64,000 nt of DNA from Eupeodes corollae (GCF_945859685.1 NC_079149.1:53214991-53278990), one strand, 5' to 3'; counted from the stretch's first letter, positions 48,004 through 58,640 are shown. Program-made: numbers and translations. Notes: a model not told the origin generated them from the letters alone.

Positions 48004-49026
48004 CGAGGGTGGATTGAAAAGTTTCCGGCCTGAACAAGAAAAACAACGTTTTTAAGAATTTTTTTTTATTTCTCAATATAATCTCCTCCAAGGCTGATAC
48101 ATTTCTCATAGCGGTGTTCTAGTCTAGTAATGCCATCTCTAAGACTGATTCATCAAGCTCCTCAAAATACCCATTTACAGCTTCGATTACTTCTTCATTG
48201 TCCGCAAATCTCTTACCACCAAGCCATTTTTTGAGGTTAGGAAACAGATAATAGTCACTCGGGGCTAGGTCTGGAGATTAGGGAGGATGCGGCATCAATT
48301 CAAACTTCAGATCGTTGATTTTAGCCATCGCAACGATTGACTTGTTTTGATTGGCTGTAAGCAAACGCTGCACTCTTGCGCAGAGCTTTTGCATAAGCAA
48401 ATGTTGGTGCAAATATTTTGCACACGTTCATTTGACATCTTTACAGGTCTTAGCTATCTCATGCACTTTTAAACTGCGGTCTTTCAGCACTATTTGATGG
48501 ATTTTTTCGATCATATCTGGAGTTGTGACCTCAACAGGGCGTCCTGAGCGAGGCTCATCAGAGGTGCTCACACGACCATTTTTAAACTCGGAAACCCACT
48601 GCTTCAAAAAAATCAAATCAAATGGGGTGGCGCAACAGTCCGTTGTGAACCAGGGCCTAGTGACTTACAACTCTCAACCATTCCTGTGTGCGAGTACTGT
48701 TGTCAGGAATGGAAACCCACTGCTTAATGGTTCAATATGATGGGCAGGATGTCTCCAGTGTTGAGTCCATCTCTTCTTTGATTTCCTTCGGCTTTAACCC
48801 CTTCAAATAGAAGTATTTGAAGATAGCACGATTTTCCAACTTTTCCATTTTTAAGAAAAACACAGAGGCGCCTTGTTCAGTGTGCTCTCAAAACTAAACT
48901 AACATGGCGATCGGGCGGAAAATATAGCTACAAGCTATCTAAAGATGGTACTATAGAACGCCACCTCAAGGTAGGCCTAGTGGCGCCATCTCTTGGTCAG
49001 GCCGGAAACTTTTCAATCCGCCCTCG
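48004..49026 (-). mobile_element. Mori-type mariner element, internally deleted, carrying a SINE
   Basis: The ends are inverted repeats of CGAGGG(T/C)GGATTGAAAAG followed by TTTCCGGCCTGA, with TA outside (48002-48003, 49027-49028). The minus strand encodes MEKLENRAIFKYFYLKGLKP and KEIKEEMDSTLET (48848-48740). After the SINE it continues with QWVSEFKNGRVSTSDEPRSG and RPVEVTTPDMIEKIHQIVLK (48600-48480), then KLCARVQRLLTANQ (about 48385-48345), directly followed by SIVAMAKINDLKFELMPHPP and SPDLAPSDYYLFPNLKKW (48335-48230) to the end. The central part with the first two catalytic Asp residues is missing. Confidence 0.9.
48607..48709 (+). mobile_element. SINE-like insertion with direct target duplication
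   Basis: The insert contains GGGGTGGCGCAACAGTCCGT, then GGCCTAGTGACTTACAACTC and GTGCGAGTACTGTTGTCAGG. It is flanked by the 15-base direct repeat GGAAACCCACTGCTT (48590-48604 and 48711-48725), a target duplication of the size made by LINE-driven insertion. It splits the mariner reading frame exactly at that repeat. A related fragment lies at 21531-21580. An AAAAAAATCAAATCAAAT stretch is at one end. I cannot tell which RNA polymerase III gene it derives from. Confidence 0.8.
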
Positions 49027-49500
49027 TAAACTGTGGAATGTGGATTTTTCACAGTATCAACGGTTTTTCTTAGACTTTTTGTCATATCAAGTAAAGTTTG
49101 TTTGTTTTCCTTTTTTTTTAATTTTTCTTATAAATTTTTAACAAATTATTTCTCTGACAACATGAAAAAACTAAACCTTTTAAAAACCTACTGGATAACG
49201 GTTCTATACAGTATTGTAACTATAAAGTGTACAAGTTGTGTTTTTGGTTTCATAAAACGGACTTTATTATTGCATTTGTTTTTTTTTATTAAAATAATTT
49301 ATTTAAAAAATGTGTTTTACTTAATCTGGGGGTCAAAAAAATTCCTATTTTTGGTACGTCGTATGTTTTATTTTATTGTAATTAACTTCATAGATAATTG
49401 AATTCAAAAAAATCGACTGTATACATTTTTTTTTGGTTCACTGTATGTAGTTTTTTACTTAAATAATTCTTTTGAAAAAAAAAACTCAAATGCAACTTAC

Positions 49501-49716
49501 GTATATTAAACCAGAGTAGTATCTGTCTTTGATGTTATGTAAGACGGAAGCTTCATTTAGGCAAGTCAATTCGGCCATATCTTCGACTTTGTCGAATTTA
49601 GGCGGATTCATTTTTTGTATGTCATCACGAAGGACCATCACACGTTTGCCAGTTTCGGCAAGATCAACTTCAACCTCATCGCCTTGTTCACGCTTAATGC
49701 TTGCTGCAACAAAGCC
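49501..49716 (-). CDS. zip: Non-muscle myosin II heavy chain, internal coding exon (SH3-like domain to start of motor)
   Basis: This 72-codon exon is open throughout. It begins GFVAASIKREQGDEVEV and ends DRYYSGLIY. It covers the end of the myosin N-terminal SH3-like subdomain and the start of the motor, including the conserved stretch MAELTCLNEASVLHNIKDRY (known in myosin II). On the minus strand it follows a pyrimidine-rich ATTTTTCAG acceptor and ends at TAC|GTAAGT, a consensus donor. Both boundaries fall between codons. The sequence is very close to Drosophila zipper as I recall it, and Q and D in KREQGDEVEVDLAE are conservative differences. The protein is the actin-based motor of cytokinesis and cell-shape change. 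The preceding exon, which should encode the start codon and a WVPHENQ-like end, was not found up to 64000, so the upstream intron exceeds 14 kb. Assignment to non-muscle myosin II is firm; the symbol is by orthology. Confidence 0.95.
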
Positions 49717-50184
49717 CTGAAAAATGAAAAATAAAAAATTCATGTTAAGTATATTATATTGTTTAAAAATCTAATATTACAAGACATATTGTTTACATAT
49801 ACAAACAAAAATTATTAACATTCTTTGTTTTTAACTAAGATCGTGATTTAGTCATTAATTCTCAATTAAATTTCTTTGTTGTTAAATTGGTTGCTTATTT
49901 GCTTTAAGGTTTTTAACCTGGTGTGATATGCATATGAACATATTTGATTTATTGAATCATCAGAAGGTATTTGAAAATTATGGTAACAGGAATTTACTAA
50001 TTTTATTTAAATAAGACAATCATTTTATAATTTCATTCATTTTAAACATCTACTTAGAAATTGATCATTTGGTTGCTGTATTTTATTAATTTCAGATCTA
50101 AAATAAGGAACTTGTTATATGACATTTTATTCTTTATTATGACGTGTAAATATTTGTTGAAAATAGTTTGACAAATCGATCTTA
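49717..50184. other. Intronic sequence upstream of the 49501-49716 exon
   Basis: AT-rich intron end containing the acceptor's pyrimidine tract. No other feature was seen. Confidence 0.6.
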
Positions 50185-50373
50185 AAGGGCCCATACACAA
50201 CGCAAACACGTTTGTTTAAACGTGCTTGTGCAGGCACGGAAAATTAATTTTTTTTTATTTGGTCAAACTGCTTGCGCAAACACTACACACTACTCAAACA
50301 GTTTGCACAAATATTTTTACAACAACAAAATGCATTCGTTTGCTCAAACAGTTTGTGTAGTGTATGGGCCCTA
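50185..50373. mobile_element. Short MITE with TTA target duplication
   Basis: AAGGGCCCATACAC at the left and GTGTATGGGCCCTA at the right form inverted repeats that extend through ACAACGCAAAC/GTTTGTGTAGT. TTA flanks both sides (50182-50184, 50374-50376). The 189-bp body has a second imperfect inner repeat around CAAACACGTTTGTTTAAACG. The duplication and GGGCC ends suit PIF/Harbinger. Confidence 0.88.
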
Positions 50374-50506
50374 TTAGGTATTCTTATGAAAGAAATTTAC
50401 AAAAGGCTAAAATTGAATGAGTGAACTGAGTTTATTTCAATTTGTCGAAAGTTCTTCCAGATTAAATTTTAAGTTTTCGTTCGTAGACCAATACACATTT
50501 AAAGAA

Positions 50507-51600
50507 CACCCTTTTTTTTGGCATTCTATAAATAGTATAGTCGAAAATTCCCAAGAAGACCTATCGGCAGTAGCCAGATTTTTGTATTTAAAAATTGGTA
50601 CAACTGAGAGAAGATCTGTCAAAATAATAATAAAAAAAACACAAATAGAAGAAAGTATTGTGAGAATCAAAAGTTAACATTAACATCAACAAAAAAAAAC
50701 TAACTAAAACTAATAAAATGGACAATTTTAAAGAAAAAAACAGTAAGAAAACATCTGGAAATTGAGATTCTATAAAAATAGTTCAAGAAGGGGTTTGTTC
50801 GTAGACTACTACACTAACATGTGGTATTGATATTGAAGCGAGCTTGAAGCTCGTCTCAATTCTTTATATAACTGAATCGAGTTGAAGTTGAAGTTGAGCT
50901 TAATTTGAATTGGAATCGATTCAAAATTTGTGAAGAAAAACCTGTGTGGAGGAGTCGGTTTCACAGATAATGCATTATGGTCTGTTTATTTGCAGGTTTT
51001 TGTAGAAAAATTATAGTTTTGTTTTAATCAAATTAAAAAAAAATGCACATGCAGTAGGTAGCATATTCTTATATGTTGCTGAACTATTCAGTTTTTCATT
51101 GTGTAACACGAATCAAACTATCTCACTTGCACTTCATAAGAAACATCGAAACACCATTTGTATTTTAGAAAGTGCTGTCAAACTTAATCATATTTAAATC
51201 TTCTTGTGCGGTGGAAACATCAAGAAGATTAATTAAACGAAACTGATTAATCATCTTCTCCATTCTCGCAAAATAAGCCCAGTTGTTTCATTTTCATTAA
51301 CAAACCCAAATAATATCAACAGTAACAGATTGATTTTTTTGTCGCCAATGGAAAACATATGATTCCAAATGCACAACTACTTAACGAACACTGCCATCGA
51401 GATACAAATTCAATATCAATCGTACCAACATTTGAGAACGATATCACATAAGATCCATTCGAGACTCGTATAAATGTCAAAAACCCATCCGTAGTAAGAT
51501 TCTACTTTAACTTTTATCGGTAGTATTCATACTGCAGATATTGTTTTTGTTATTCGTGTAAAATCCTACTATACCATTGATAAATTTTCCAACAAAACAT
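50507..51600 (-). repeat. Dispersed repeat, copy 2 (inverted relative to 6767-7545)
   Basis: The minus strand matches 6767-7545, sharing TGTTTTGTTGGAAAAT, CATGTTAGTGTAGTAGTCTA and the WEFSTILFIECQKK ORF stretch (about 50560-50515). It holds an extra 315 bp at about 50920-51235 not present in the other copy. Identity looks high in the shared parts. No transposase or other function was recognised. Confidence 0.8.
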
Positions 51601-52049
51601 CGGTAAGGGTTAAAAAAAAATCACGGAATGCTCGCTGTGACTGGGAATCTGCGTTTAAAATGTCAATGGAGCTTAAGGTTCTACAAATTGAACCCAGAGT
51701 ATATGGATCTTATGTCTTTCTTGGACCGTCTATAGGCTTGAAATCACCGTGGTGATACTGTTTTTGAGATACAATATGACCAAATGAACATTATGGCTGC
51801 CTGAAAGGACATAATGTAAAAAAAAAAACTGTTTGCCTTCTTTAAACAGACGAAATGTCTAACTACGGGCTTATCTAATCATAATGTTGTGAGGGATTTA
51901 AGATTTGAAACTATTTCTCGAAATGAAATTCATGGCTTCAATGTTCTCCCGTGTAGTCTTATAGTTCAGAAACTTTACATTAAAATCTGCATATAATACA
52001 TATACATGCAAATATTAGACGTACTTTTTTTTATTATCATTGCACATTA
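51601..52049. other. Intronic sequence, no gene recognised
   Basis: Somewhat less AT-rich than its surroundings (51630-51790). It may be transposon-derived, but I could not assign it. Confidence 0.4.
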
Positions 52050-53400
52050 AAAAATCAGGTGACTCCCCCCGTTCGATTTTTAGAGACTTAAACGTTTTTG
52101 GCCGTAATATGACCATTTTTCAAGTATCAAACCAATGGATGTGTTCGGAAACTGTTATGGAGAATTAAGTACATTTAAAATGCAAGTTGTGCTCAGTTTA
52201 CTGAAAGATCACAATAGATTGCAAGTTGGCTTAATTGTGTAGCTACATAAGTAGGTAGAAATGGCAGTTAAGCAACCCTTGCACCACGACTCAATTGGTG
52301 CTGAAAATCGCCGTTTTGATACCATAAACTCGTTGGACTAATACCAAAATATATTGACAAAACTAGGGAAAATACAGCCATTTCGTCACACACAGAAAGC
52401 AAATCAGGTCTTTGATTTTTATTTCGGAAATTTCCTCAACATCTTTAAGGAATGCCCCATGAAGCTTAACATTTTCGAACTGGCCAGGGCAGGACAATCA
52501 CAGAGAAACGGAGTATTGTGAGGGATACCCAGTCCTGCTGCATACACCCCTTCCATTTAATATCCGGTACATATTACAGCGACCCTAGGGATACCATGCC
52601 TCGGTCTGCATAAAAGTTTAATAGAACTGTTTTTGTTATAGGTAATCCATATATTCCTGGATATGGTACAGTCCGTTAGACCGTTCCACCTGCAGTTAGA
52701 TTCTGTCAGAAAAATTGAGAACATTTCGCTCTTCATAGCTTCAAGATGAATATTTACCCTTCCGCAAGTAAACTATGAACGGCCGATCCTTGCCGTGCCA
52801 ACTCGTCAGCCCGTTCATTTCCATCAATGCCACTATGACCTGGAACCCAAATAAGTGTGTAAAAGTGAATCGGAGGATGATGTTGACTATCCAGCCATCA
52901 TCCCGACATTGTTGGACCAGTATAGATGATGTTGTGGCCGAATTGATAGCCATAATAGCCTCCTGGCTGTCAATGCATAGTTATTCCACTTGTAATACAC
53001 TGGCACAATCAGGTAGCCGAAGTAAATTTTAAGGATTCAGAGAAGATTCCCGACTCGAACTTCGCACTCCATCCATGACCCCTCAGTAAAGAGTGGTATA
53101 GAAGTCTGTCATAACTATGATATCCTCTTAATCTTGTCCTGGCAGGAAAGATGACTTTTAAATCTTTACTGCGGTTCAAAGCAGGAGTGCATTACCTAGA
53201 AGGTGTCCGTCGCAAAAATATATGCTAAAATCAGTTCGTTAGTGCTTCGTTTTCCATAGGGTCTGTAAAAAACCAACAGTTTGACTCTTTAAGTATTAAT
53301 TGTGTAGATCTCCTGGTAGAAGTTGCACAATAAAATTTAAGGCATCTGTTGGGCAGGCTCAAAGGGCCCCTGTAGTGCCGACACTAACTTTTCTTTGAAC
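52050..53400 (-). pseudogene. I-clade-like LINE 3' portion with RNase H domain
   Basis: Reading the minus strand from 53390: PTDALNFIVQLLP and QTVGFLQTLWKTKH (linker after the reverse transcriptase); IPLFTEGSWMECEV (about 53105-53065, RNase H start, usually FTDGSKM); AINSATTSSILVQQCRDDGW (52950-52890); LIWVPGHSGIDGNERADELA (about 52862-52800, RNase H end with its catalytic Asp); then a zinc-finger-like C-terminal region decayed near 52560, and SLKDVEEISEIKIKDLI-type sequence near 52450-52400. The domain order fits I/jockey-group LINEs that encode RNase H. There are many stops and frameshifts. Confidence 0.8.
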
Positions 53401-53483
53401 GTTCATAAGTGTGTCAGTTCGTAAGAATTTCAATTAAATTGCATTAATTGCATTTATATTTGTAAAAAAAAACACTAAAAATT

Positions 53484-53820
53484 TAATGGCTGAAACACAA
53501 ACACACTTTAGCTTCGGCTTCGTCTGCGTTACGTTGGGTCTGCTTCGAGGTTGCTTTAAATGACATTTCTATAATAACCAATGGGAATCCCTCCAAAAGC
53601 AAATGTATTTTGTTTGTTGACTTTTTTTTACAGCTGAGGAGCTGTCAGACAAAGCAAATGTTCAGCAAATTTGTAGTAGAGCTTCCATTTAGAGTCACAT
53701 TACGTAATATAACGTTCTTTTCCTTACGATTGTCAAACGAAACGTAAGTCAAAAAATTGATTGTGATAGCATGCATTGAATTTCTATGGGTGAACGTCAG
53801 GGGAAGCTGAAGCGTGTTTA
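53484..53820 (+). repeat. MITE family A copy with degraded right end
   Basis: Starts TAATGGCTGAAACACAAACA and follows the family through CGTCTGCGTTACGTTGGG, GCTGTCAGACAAAGCAAAT and GTGATAGCATGCATTGAA. The right terminal repeat is degraded (GAAGCGTGTTTAGACTT). It lies just beyond the LINE end. Confidence 0.8.
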
Positions 53821-55946
53821 GACTTATTTTTGAATGTTTAAACACTAAGTCGTACATATTAAAAAGTAGTAAGTAATCTTACAATAGGAAATTTTCCTTA
53901 ATAAAAATATTCTGAAAGAAGTAAACAAATCTTAAAGATAATTTCCCAAAAAAAAGTACTCGTCACGATTTAATGTTACAAACAATAAGCATCGTTTACG
54001 CACGTAACCAAAGGTCATCCAGATGGCTACGAGCCTAAAATGATTCACCACTCTTTATAATTGATTTCAAACAAAGCAGAGGAGTTTCCACATATACTAG
54101 GTATAGAGATACGAGTAGATATATACCTCTAGTACCATCAAACAAAATCACGAATCACATAAACAAGAATATATTTAAAAAAAAAAAAAACCTAAAATCA
54201 AAATCAAATCCATTCAAGCTGTGGCTGATGGCGTTGGACGTAATCAAGTGCATCGAAAGTGAAAATCTAAATTGTAGACAACTGCTGCCACACAGCAAAA
54301 GCACAACACAGCATGCACAGCACATACCGCATTCCTTTCTAGTTAACGAACCGCAATTGATGCCTTCCTTTTTTTTCTGCTAGCCTGTTCTTTTTTGTTG
54401 TTGTTGTTGTTTTTGTATTTAACTCTTTATCGGTCTGTCTTATTTTCCCCCCGTAACAAGGTTCTTACTTTTCCTTTACTTATTTGTCTTTAACACTCTC
54501 TCTCGCTCTTGCTTTGCTTTATGCATAATTCAGTGTCTTGCATTGCGTTGGTTAATTGCAGCTAAAGCAAAGAAAGAAAAAGAGCCAGAGCCAAAGCTAA
54601 AACCAGAACCAAACCAGCCAAGTCAAGAAATCCCAATCACAACTATAGAGATGGAGAGTGAACGCGGAACGCCAAACGCCGCCGAGCGCCTACCTCACCT
54701 CACCACACTAAAACCATCCACCGACAACGACACGACTATTTTTATCAGAAGCGTTGCATGCGCATTCAAGAAGAATGTAGTTCTTTGTTTTTACACACTT
54801 GAAACGACGATGACGACGAGTACCTTCCTCGTTGGTTTTGCTCCTCTGCACTATGCCATTTGTATATTCATCAGGAGTTGCCAAGATGCCAAGTCATTGC
54901 TCTTGTTTTTGTTTGTTTGTAGAGCAACAGCAATGGGATGATACGAGAGAAAATGGGATTAGATATATGGAATCTGTGCATCGACACAAAGTGTAGGATT
55001 GTAGCGTGCCTACAAGTTCAAGGCTCTATAATGAAATTCCTTCAACTTGGTCCGTCTGGGGAAAAAGGAATTGTTCCTATCTTCTCTTACATTGTGTTAT
55101 TTTTTTAAGAAAAACAAAATAAAACCACTTCGGTCAAGCTCATAAAGTGCATAATTTCGAGGTCAATGACAGATTAATCTTTTGCTGAATGCATGCCAAA
55201 ATGTCCATGTCGATGTTGATGTTGATGTCGACCCACCCTCAAGTCATAAATACCTATAGACCGTATATTAAACAAAAAAAAATTAACTGACAGTTGTGTA
55301 TAGCCCATCGAAAATGAAAACAAAAATTAAACATAAAGCTGTGCTCAGACCGGATACTTGTGGATACTTTAAAGGGAACATAAAATGTAACCAGTTGTTA
55401 CCTATGTTTGTTTGTGTGTTTATTGACTTAAATCTTATTATATGCCTACATGAATTTTAACATTTCGAAAGCTTTAAAGAGCAAAAACATGTACTTCAAC
55501 GAGAAATCGTTTTTATATAACTTCTGTATACGCACGCAGGGGCTGATGTGCTGAATTAAATTAAAAAAATGTCTTGACACATTTCTGCTGTGTAGGTACT
55601 CACTCCTATGTAAAGGTCGCAAAATAAAAAATAAAGCAGTAAAATGAGCGCACGGCTTTTGGTTTCGCCATTTGGAGTTATTTAAGGAGTGTTCGGAATG
55701 GGACACTTGAAGGAAATGATGCTGTCTGAACAAATTCAAATTAAGTTTAGAACGTCAAGTTTTGCCCAAACTGAAGCCAATGGCTAGACATTCAATTCAA
55801 TGCTAAACAAGACATTCACACAGTTAAGTCGAGGCTTTGAAATCTGACAAGCAAGATAGCTGCGTTAAGTCAAGACATACTTCCTAGACGCTGCTTTAAT
55901 ATATTGCAATTATTTTGAAGACGTTTGGTGCCAACAGTAATTTGAA
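53821..55946. other. Intronic sequence, single-copy-looking, partly GC-richer
   Basis: No transposon motif. 54540-54720 is GC-richer and purine-biased, with AAAGAGCCAGAGCCAAAGC-type short repeats that give a 132-codon chance ORF (KEPEPKLKPEPN). A GAGAG-rich run lies at 54497-54508 on the minus strand and TTGTTG repeats at 54387-54412. It could be regulatory, given its position upstream of the exon. No direct evidence. Confidence 0.4.
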
Positions 55947-56230
55947 AGTGTGCGCCAGTTATAGCTATCATCGGTTTTCATCATTGAAAACAAACATTGG
56001 ATTTTTTTTGACAGATCGTTTATATTTATTATTAAAAATTTCTGTCATTGAAAAATGTTTACTGACAGAAATCTGTCATTGGAATTGTGTGAAATTGGAA
56101 CAAAAATCAGTGCAACGATTTGTTTCACTTTTGAACATAAAATATCAGCTGTTCAGGAAAATGTCGGTATGGATAGAAGAATACATTTTTAGAGAAAAAT
56201 TAATGCGCAATTACACTTTTTTCTTTTAAA
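55947..56230 (+). repeat. MITE family C, copy 2
   Basis: Contains AGTTATAGCTATCATCGGTT, TTCATCATTGAAAACAAACA, AATCTGTCATTGGAATTGTG and ATATCAGCTGTTCAGG in the same order as 11545-11790. No coding capacity. Confidence 0.8.
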
Positions 56231-57045
56231 AAAATTCTTTGTGTGATTTCCGATCGTTCAGTATATAATTTTCATTTCTAATCAAAGGGAAACGCCAACA
56301 AATATCGAATCAAACTCTTAAAATGTCATAATTATATTCACTTATAATATTCCCTTACTTTTAACAACTTTTGTTACACTCTAATATTTCCAGATTGACA
56401 TAGGTCAGTGCAGCCCATCACTGTCATAAAGTCAATTGTTCTTCTTAAAATGTGTACACACCTTAATTCTAAGTAAATCAATATTCACATATTCTGCAAA
56501 AAAAAAAATATGAAATATTTCTTTTAAATTTTAAAATGGAATGAAATTTATCAGTGAAAGAGCTTCGATATGCCAGACAAGCATAAGTAATTTTTCGGTT
56601 TGTGTGCTTTTTCACCTTGAATATAGATGGCAGGAAGGGTGCGGCATTCATGACGTTTTCTTTTTATTTTCTGTGTTCTGTGTTGTACTGCGCCACACAC
56701 CCATTTGAGGCAGATTTTAACAATCTATAATAAAAGTTATTGGAGGATTTTATATATGTACATATGTAATACATATTTCCTTATGTATGAATATGAAGTC
56801 AACGGCAGAAAGAAGCAATGCGTTGCTTTTTTTGTGGTCATGAAGAAAATTAAAGAGCTGTTGGATTTGATTTATACTTCATGAGTGTTGCTGAAAATCA
56901 TGATGATCATTTGTAAACAGCCTAATATTAAGCACTGTTTACACAGTCTTGATATGATTTTATCCACATTTTTCTGCACATGATTTCATGTGTTCAACAT
57001 AATATGCAAAACAAAGTACTTTAGCATCTTGCACATTTCTATTCG
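56231..57045. other. Intronic sequence, no gene recognised
   Basis: AT-rich with short TATATGTACATATGTA-type palindromes near 56752. Nothing else was assigned. Confidence 0.5.
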
Positions 57046-57571
57046 CAGACAGCGACGAATTGTCAATTTATAATTACTCTATTCAACAAACAAAAGAAGA
57101 GTGGTATAATTTTGAGGTTAAGTTGATTGAGAACTAATTATTCGTTGCAGTGTGGATGGTATGTGGAACGAGAATAGAGTTTGACAGTTCGTAGCAACCA
57201 CACTGCAATTCGTTACTACCAAATGGTTTTAACAAAATTTTCTTGTTTTAGAGAATAAAATGTAAATTTTATTATCCTAACATAAATTTTAATTGGTTAA
57301 GTTGATTGAGAACTAATTATTCGTTGCAGAGTGGATGGTATGTGGAACAAGAATATAGTTTGACAGTTCGTAGCAACCACACTGCAATTCGTTACTACCA
57401 AATTGTTTTAACAAAATTTTCTTGTTTTAGAGAATAAAATGTAAATTTTAATATCCTAACATAAATGTTAATCGGTTTCTTATAATTAAAATATGTTTTT
57501 GTTTGATTTGAAATGTGTAAAACCACGTTTGTTCGTCCATTCGTTGTTCGCTATCATGTGCAAGGCCCTTA
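57046..57571 (-). mobile_element. MITE family B, inverted copy with internal duplication
   Basis: On the minus strand it begins TAAGGGCCTTGCACATGATA then GCGAACAACGAATGGACGAA and proceeds as in 27873-28893. In plus coordinates a unit of about 179 bp starting TTAAGTTGATTGAGAACTAA is present twice in tandem (about 57118-57296 and 57297-57475). The end distal to the duplicate is truncated near ATTCGCAGACAGCGACGAAT. Confidence 0.8.
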
Positions 57572-58139
57572 AATATTGAGACATCTGGTTGTCATACATA
57601 CAAAAAAAGATGACTTTTAGTGAATTAATAATTCTCATCTATAATCCACACATTTACTTTAAAACCTGTTGAACATACCTAACTTAAGCACTGACAGTTT
57701 TTTTATCCAGCATGCTCTTATATATGACATTTGATTTCAATTGGGTGTAATTTTCAGGAGAAATGGAAACTCAGCGTTACTACTACTTTTAACATATTTG
57801 GAGTTAAAATATAGCGCGAGCTTTGGAAAATAGAAAAGGATTTACGAGGAGATACCGATACACATTAGTCTTAATGTTTTGAAGACCAACATGACATGAG
57901 ACATTTGAGAAAAGTATTCCTCATTCTCAAAGTGCGGTTTAAAAAAAATGTCTCTATACTTTATAGTTCATCATAAAATTAAGCTCGATGGTAAACTGAT
58001 GAGCATGAAGTGCAAGTATTACGGCTGAATTGTTTGCTTGTAAAAATATCGATAAAACAACGAAATGCAAGAAACATTGCGGCGTAGTTCGAGTGATGTA
58101 CATTTTTTGGTTATAATTCTATTACCTATCATTTTCATA
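57572..58139. other. Intronic sequence, no gene recognised
   Basis: No recognised feature. Confidence 0.5.
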
Positions 58140-58640
58140 GCCCTATTTGGATTTTTAAGGCATCGATGATTTGTAAATTAAACATGAAACCGGTCGCTGG
58201 AGAAATCCAGCACCTAGCGGTATTTTTGGCAATGTCAAGTACATTGAAATCCCAAACATGAAAGACAAGAATGTGAATCTAGAAACGAATATGAAAAGCT
58301 CAGGGTTCTGCCATCAGTGAAAAAGTTTAATATACTATAGAAGTGGCAGATAAGAGATCGTTAATGAGTATAAGGAAGAGAGTCGGAGGCAAAACGGAGT
58401 CAGAATTTATTTTATTAATTTTGGACTTCAAAGCCAAAAGCAATTGAAAGGGAATGATTCCTAGATCACAATCATTCAATAAAATCTGTATTTAAGAGTC
58501 ATAAATTTAATTAAAAATCCAACGAATCATGCATTTTCGATAAGAGACCTAAGTGCCAAACGCTAAAAAATGCTTTTGAAATATCAAGTGTAATAATTTT
58601 ACTTTCTCCAAAGCCAGGTAAAGATTGGTTACACTATTTG
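58140..58640 (-). pseudogene. Strongly decayed LINE reverse transcriptase
   Basis: On the minus strand near 58605-58545 the reading LDISKAFFSVWHLGLLSKMH matches the reverse-transcriptase block LDISKAFD.VWH.GLL.KL of jockey/CR1-type LINEs; the catalytic Asp region is altered. Near 58395-58360 RFASDSLPYTH may be the remains of FADDS.L. Stops and frameshifts are many. Confidence 0.55.

Larger units (their letters stand above)
47330..49130 (-). pseudogene. Tc1-like transposase interrupted by a mariner
   Basis: On the minus strand the N-terminal scrap (about 49100-49030) is cut by the mariner insertion. It continues with SGSGRPRKIDTKQTKKR and QINPKISAVEIAEDLNRKKI (47960-47830), GANGVGNFQFLGGTMNKFDY and LNILKNN (47780-47700), FSFVHDNDPKHSS (47655-47615, second catalytic Asp), then KKKLRERKVKNKELLKDAIQ and SMPKRLQMVLDAKGHYTKY (47540-47375). 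Frameshifts, a premature stop and loss of the SPDLNPIEN block's frame make it nonfunctional. Confidence 0.85.
46474..49443 (-). mobile_element. Tc1-like transposon carrying two nested insertions
   Basis: The ends are inverted repeats starting CAGTGAACCAAAAAAAAA and including ACAGTCGATTTT, with TA outside each end (46472-46473, 49444-49445). Total length is 2970 bp. Removing a Harbinger-like insertion (46561-47234) and a mariner insertion (48004-49026) leaves about 1.27 kb, a normal size for a slightly deleted Tc1-like element. Confidence 0.9.

Noticed and set aside
49033..49401. 122-codon plus-strand ORF rich in Phe/Leu
   Set aside because: It is antisense to the N-terminal part of the nested Tc1-like element and made of T-rich codons only.
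52741..52953. WVPGHSG-like stretch considered as the missing myosin WVPHENQ exon
   Set aside because: The following residues GIDGNERADELA identify it as a LINE RNase H domain, and no donor follows.
54543..54941. 132-codon plus-strand ORF with KEPEPKLKPEPN
   Set aside because: The charged stretch comes from a simple purine-rich repeat. The frame then becomes hydrophobic without any motif, so it is more likely chance or regulatory DNA.
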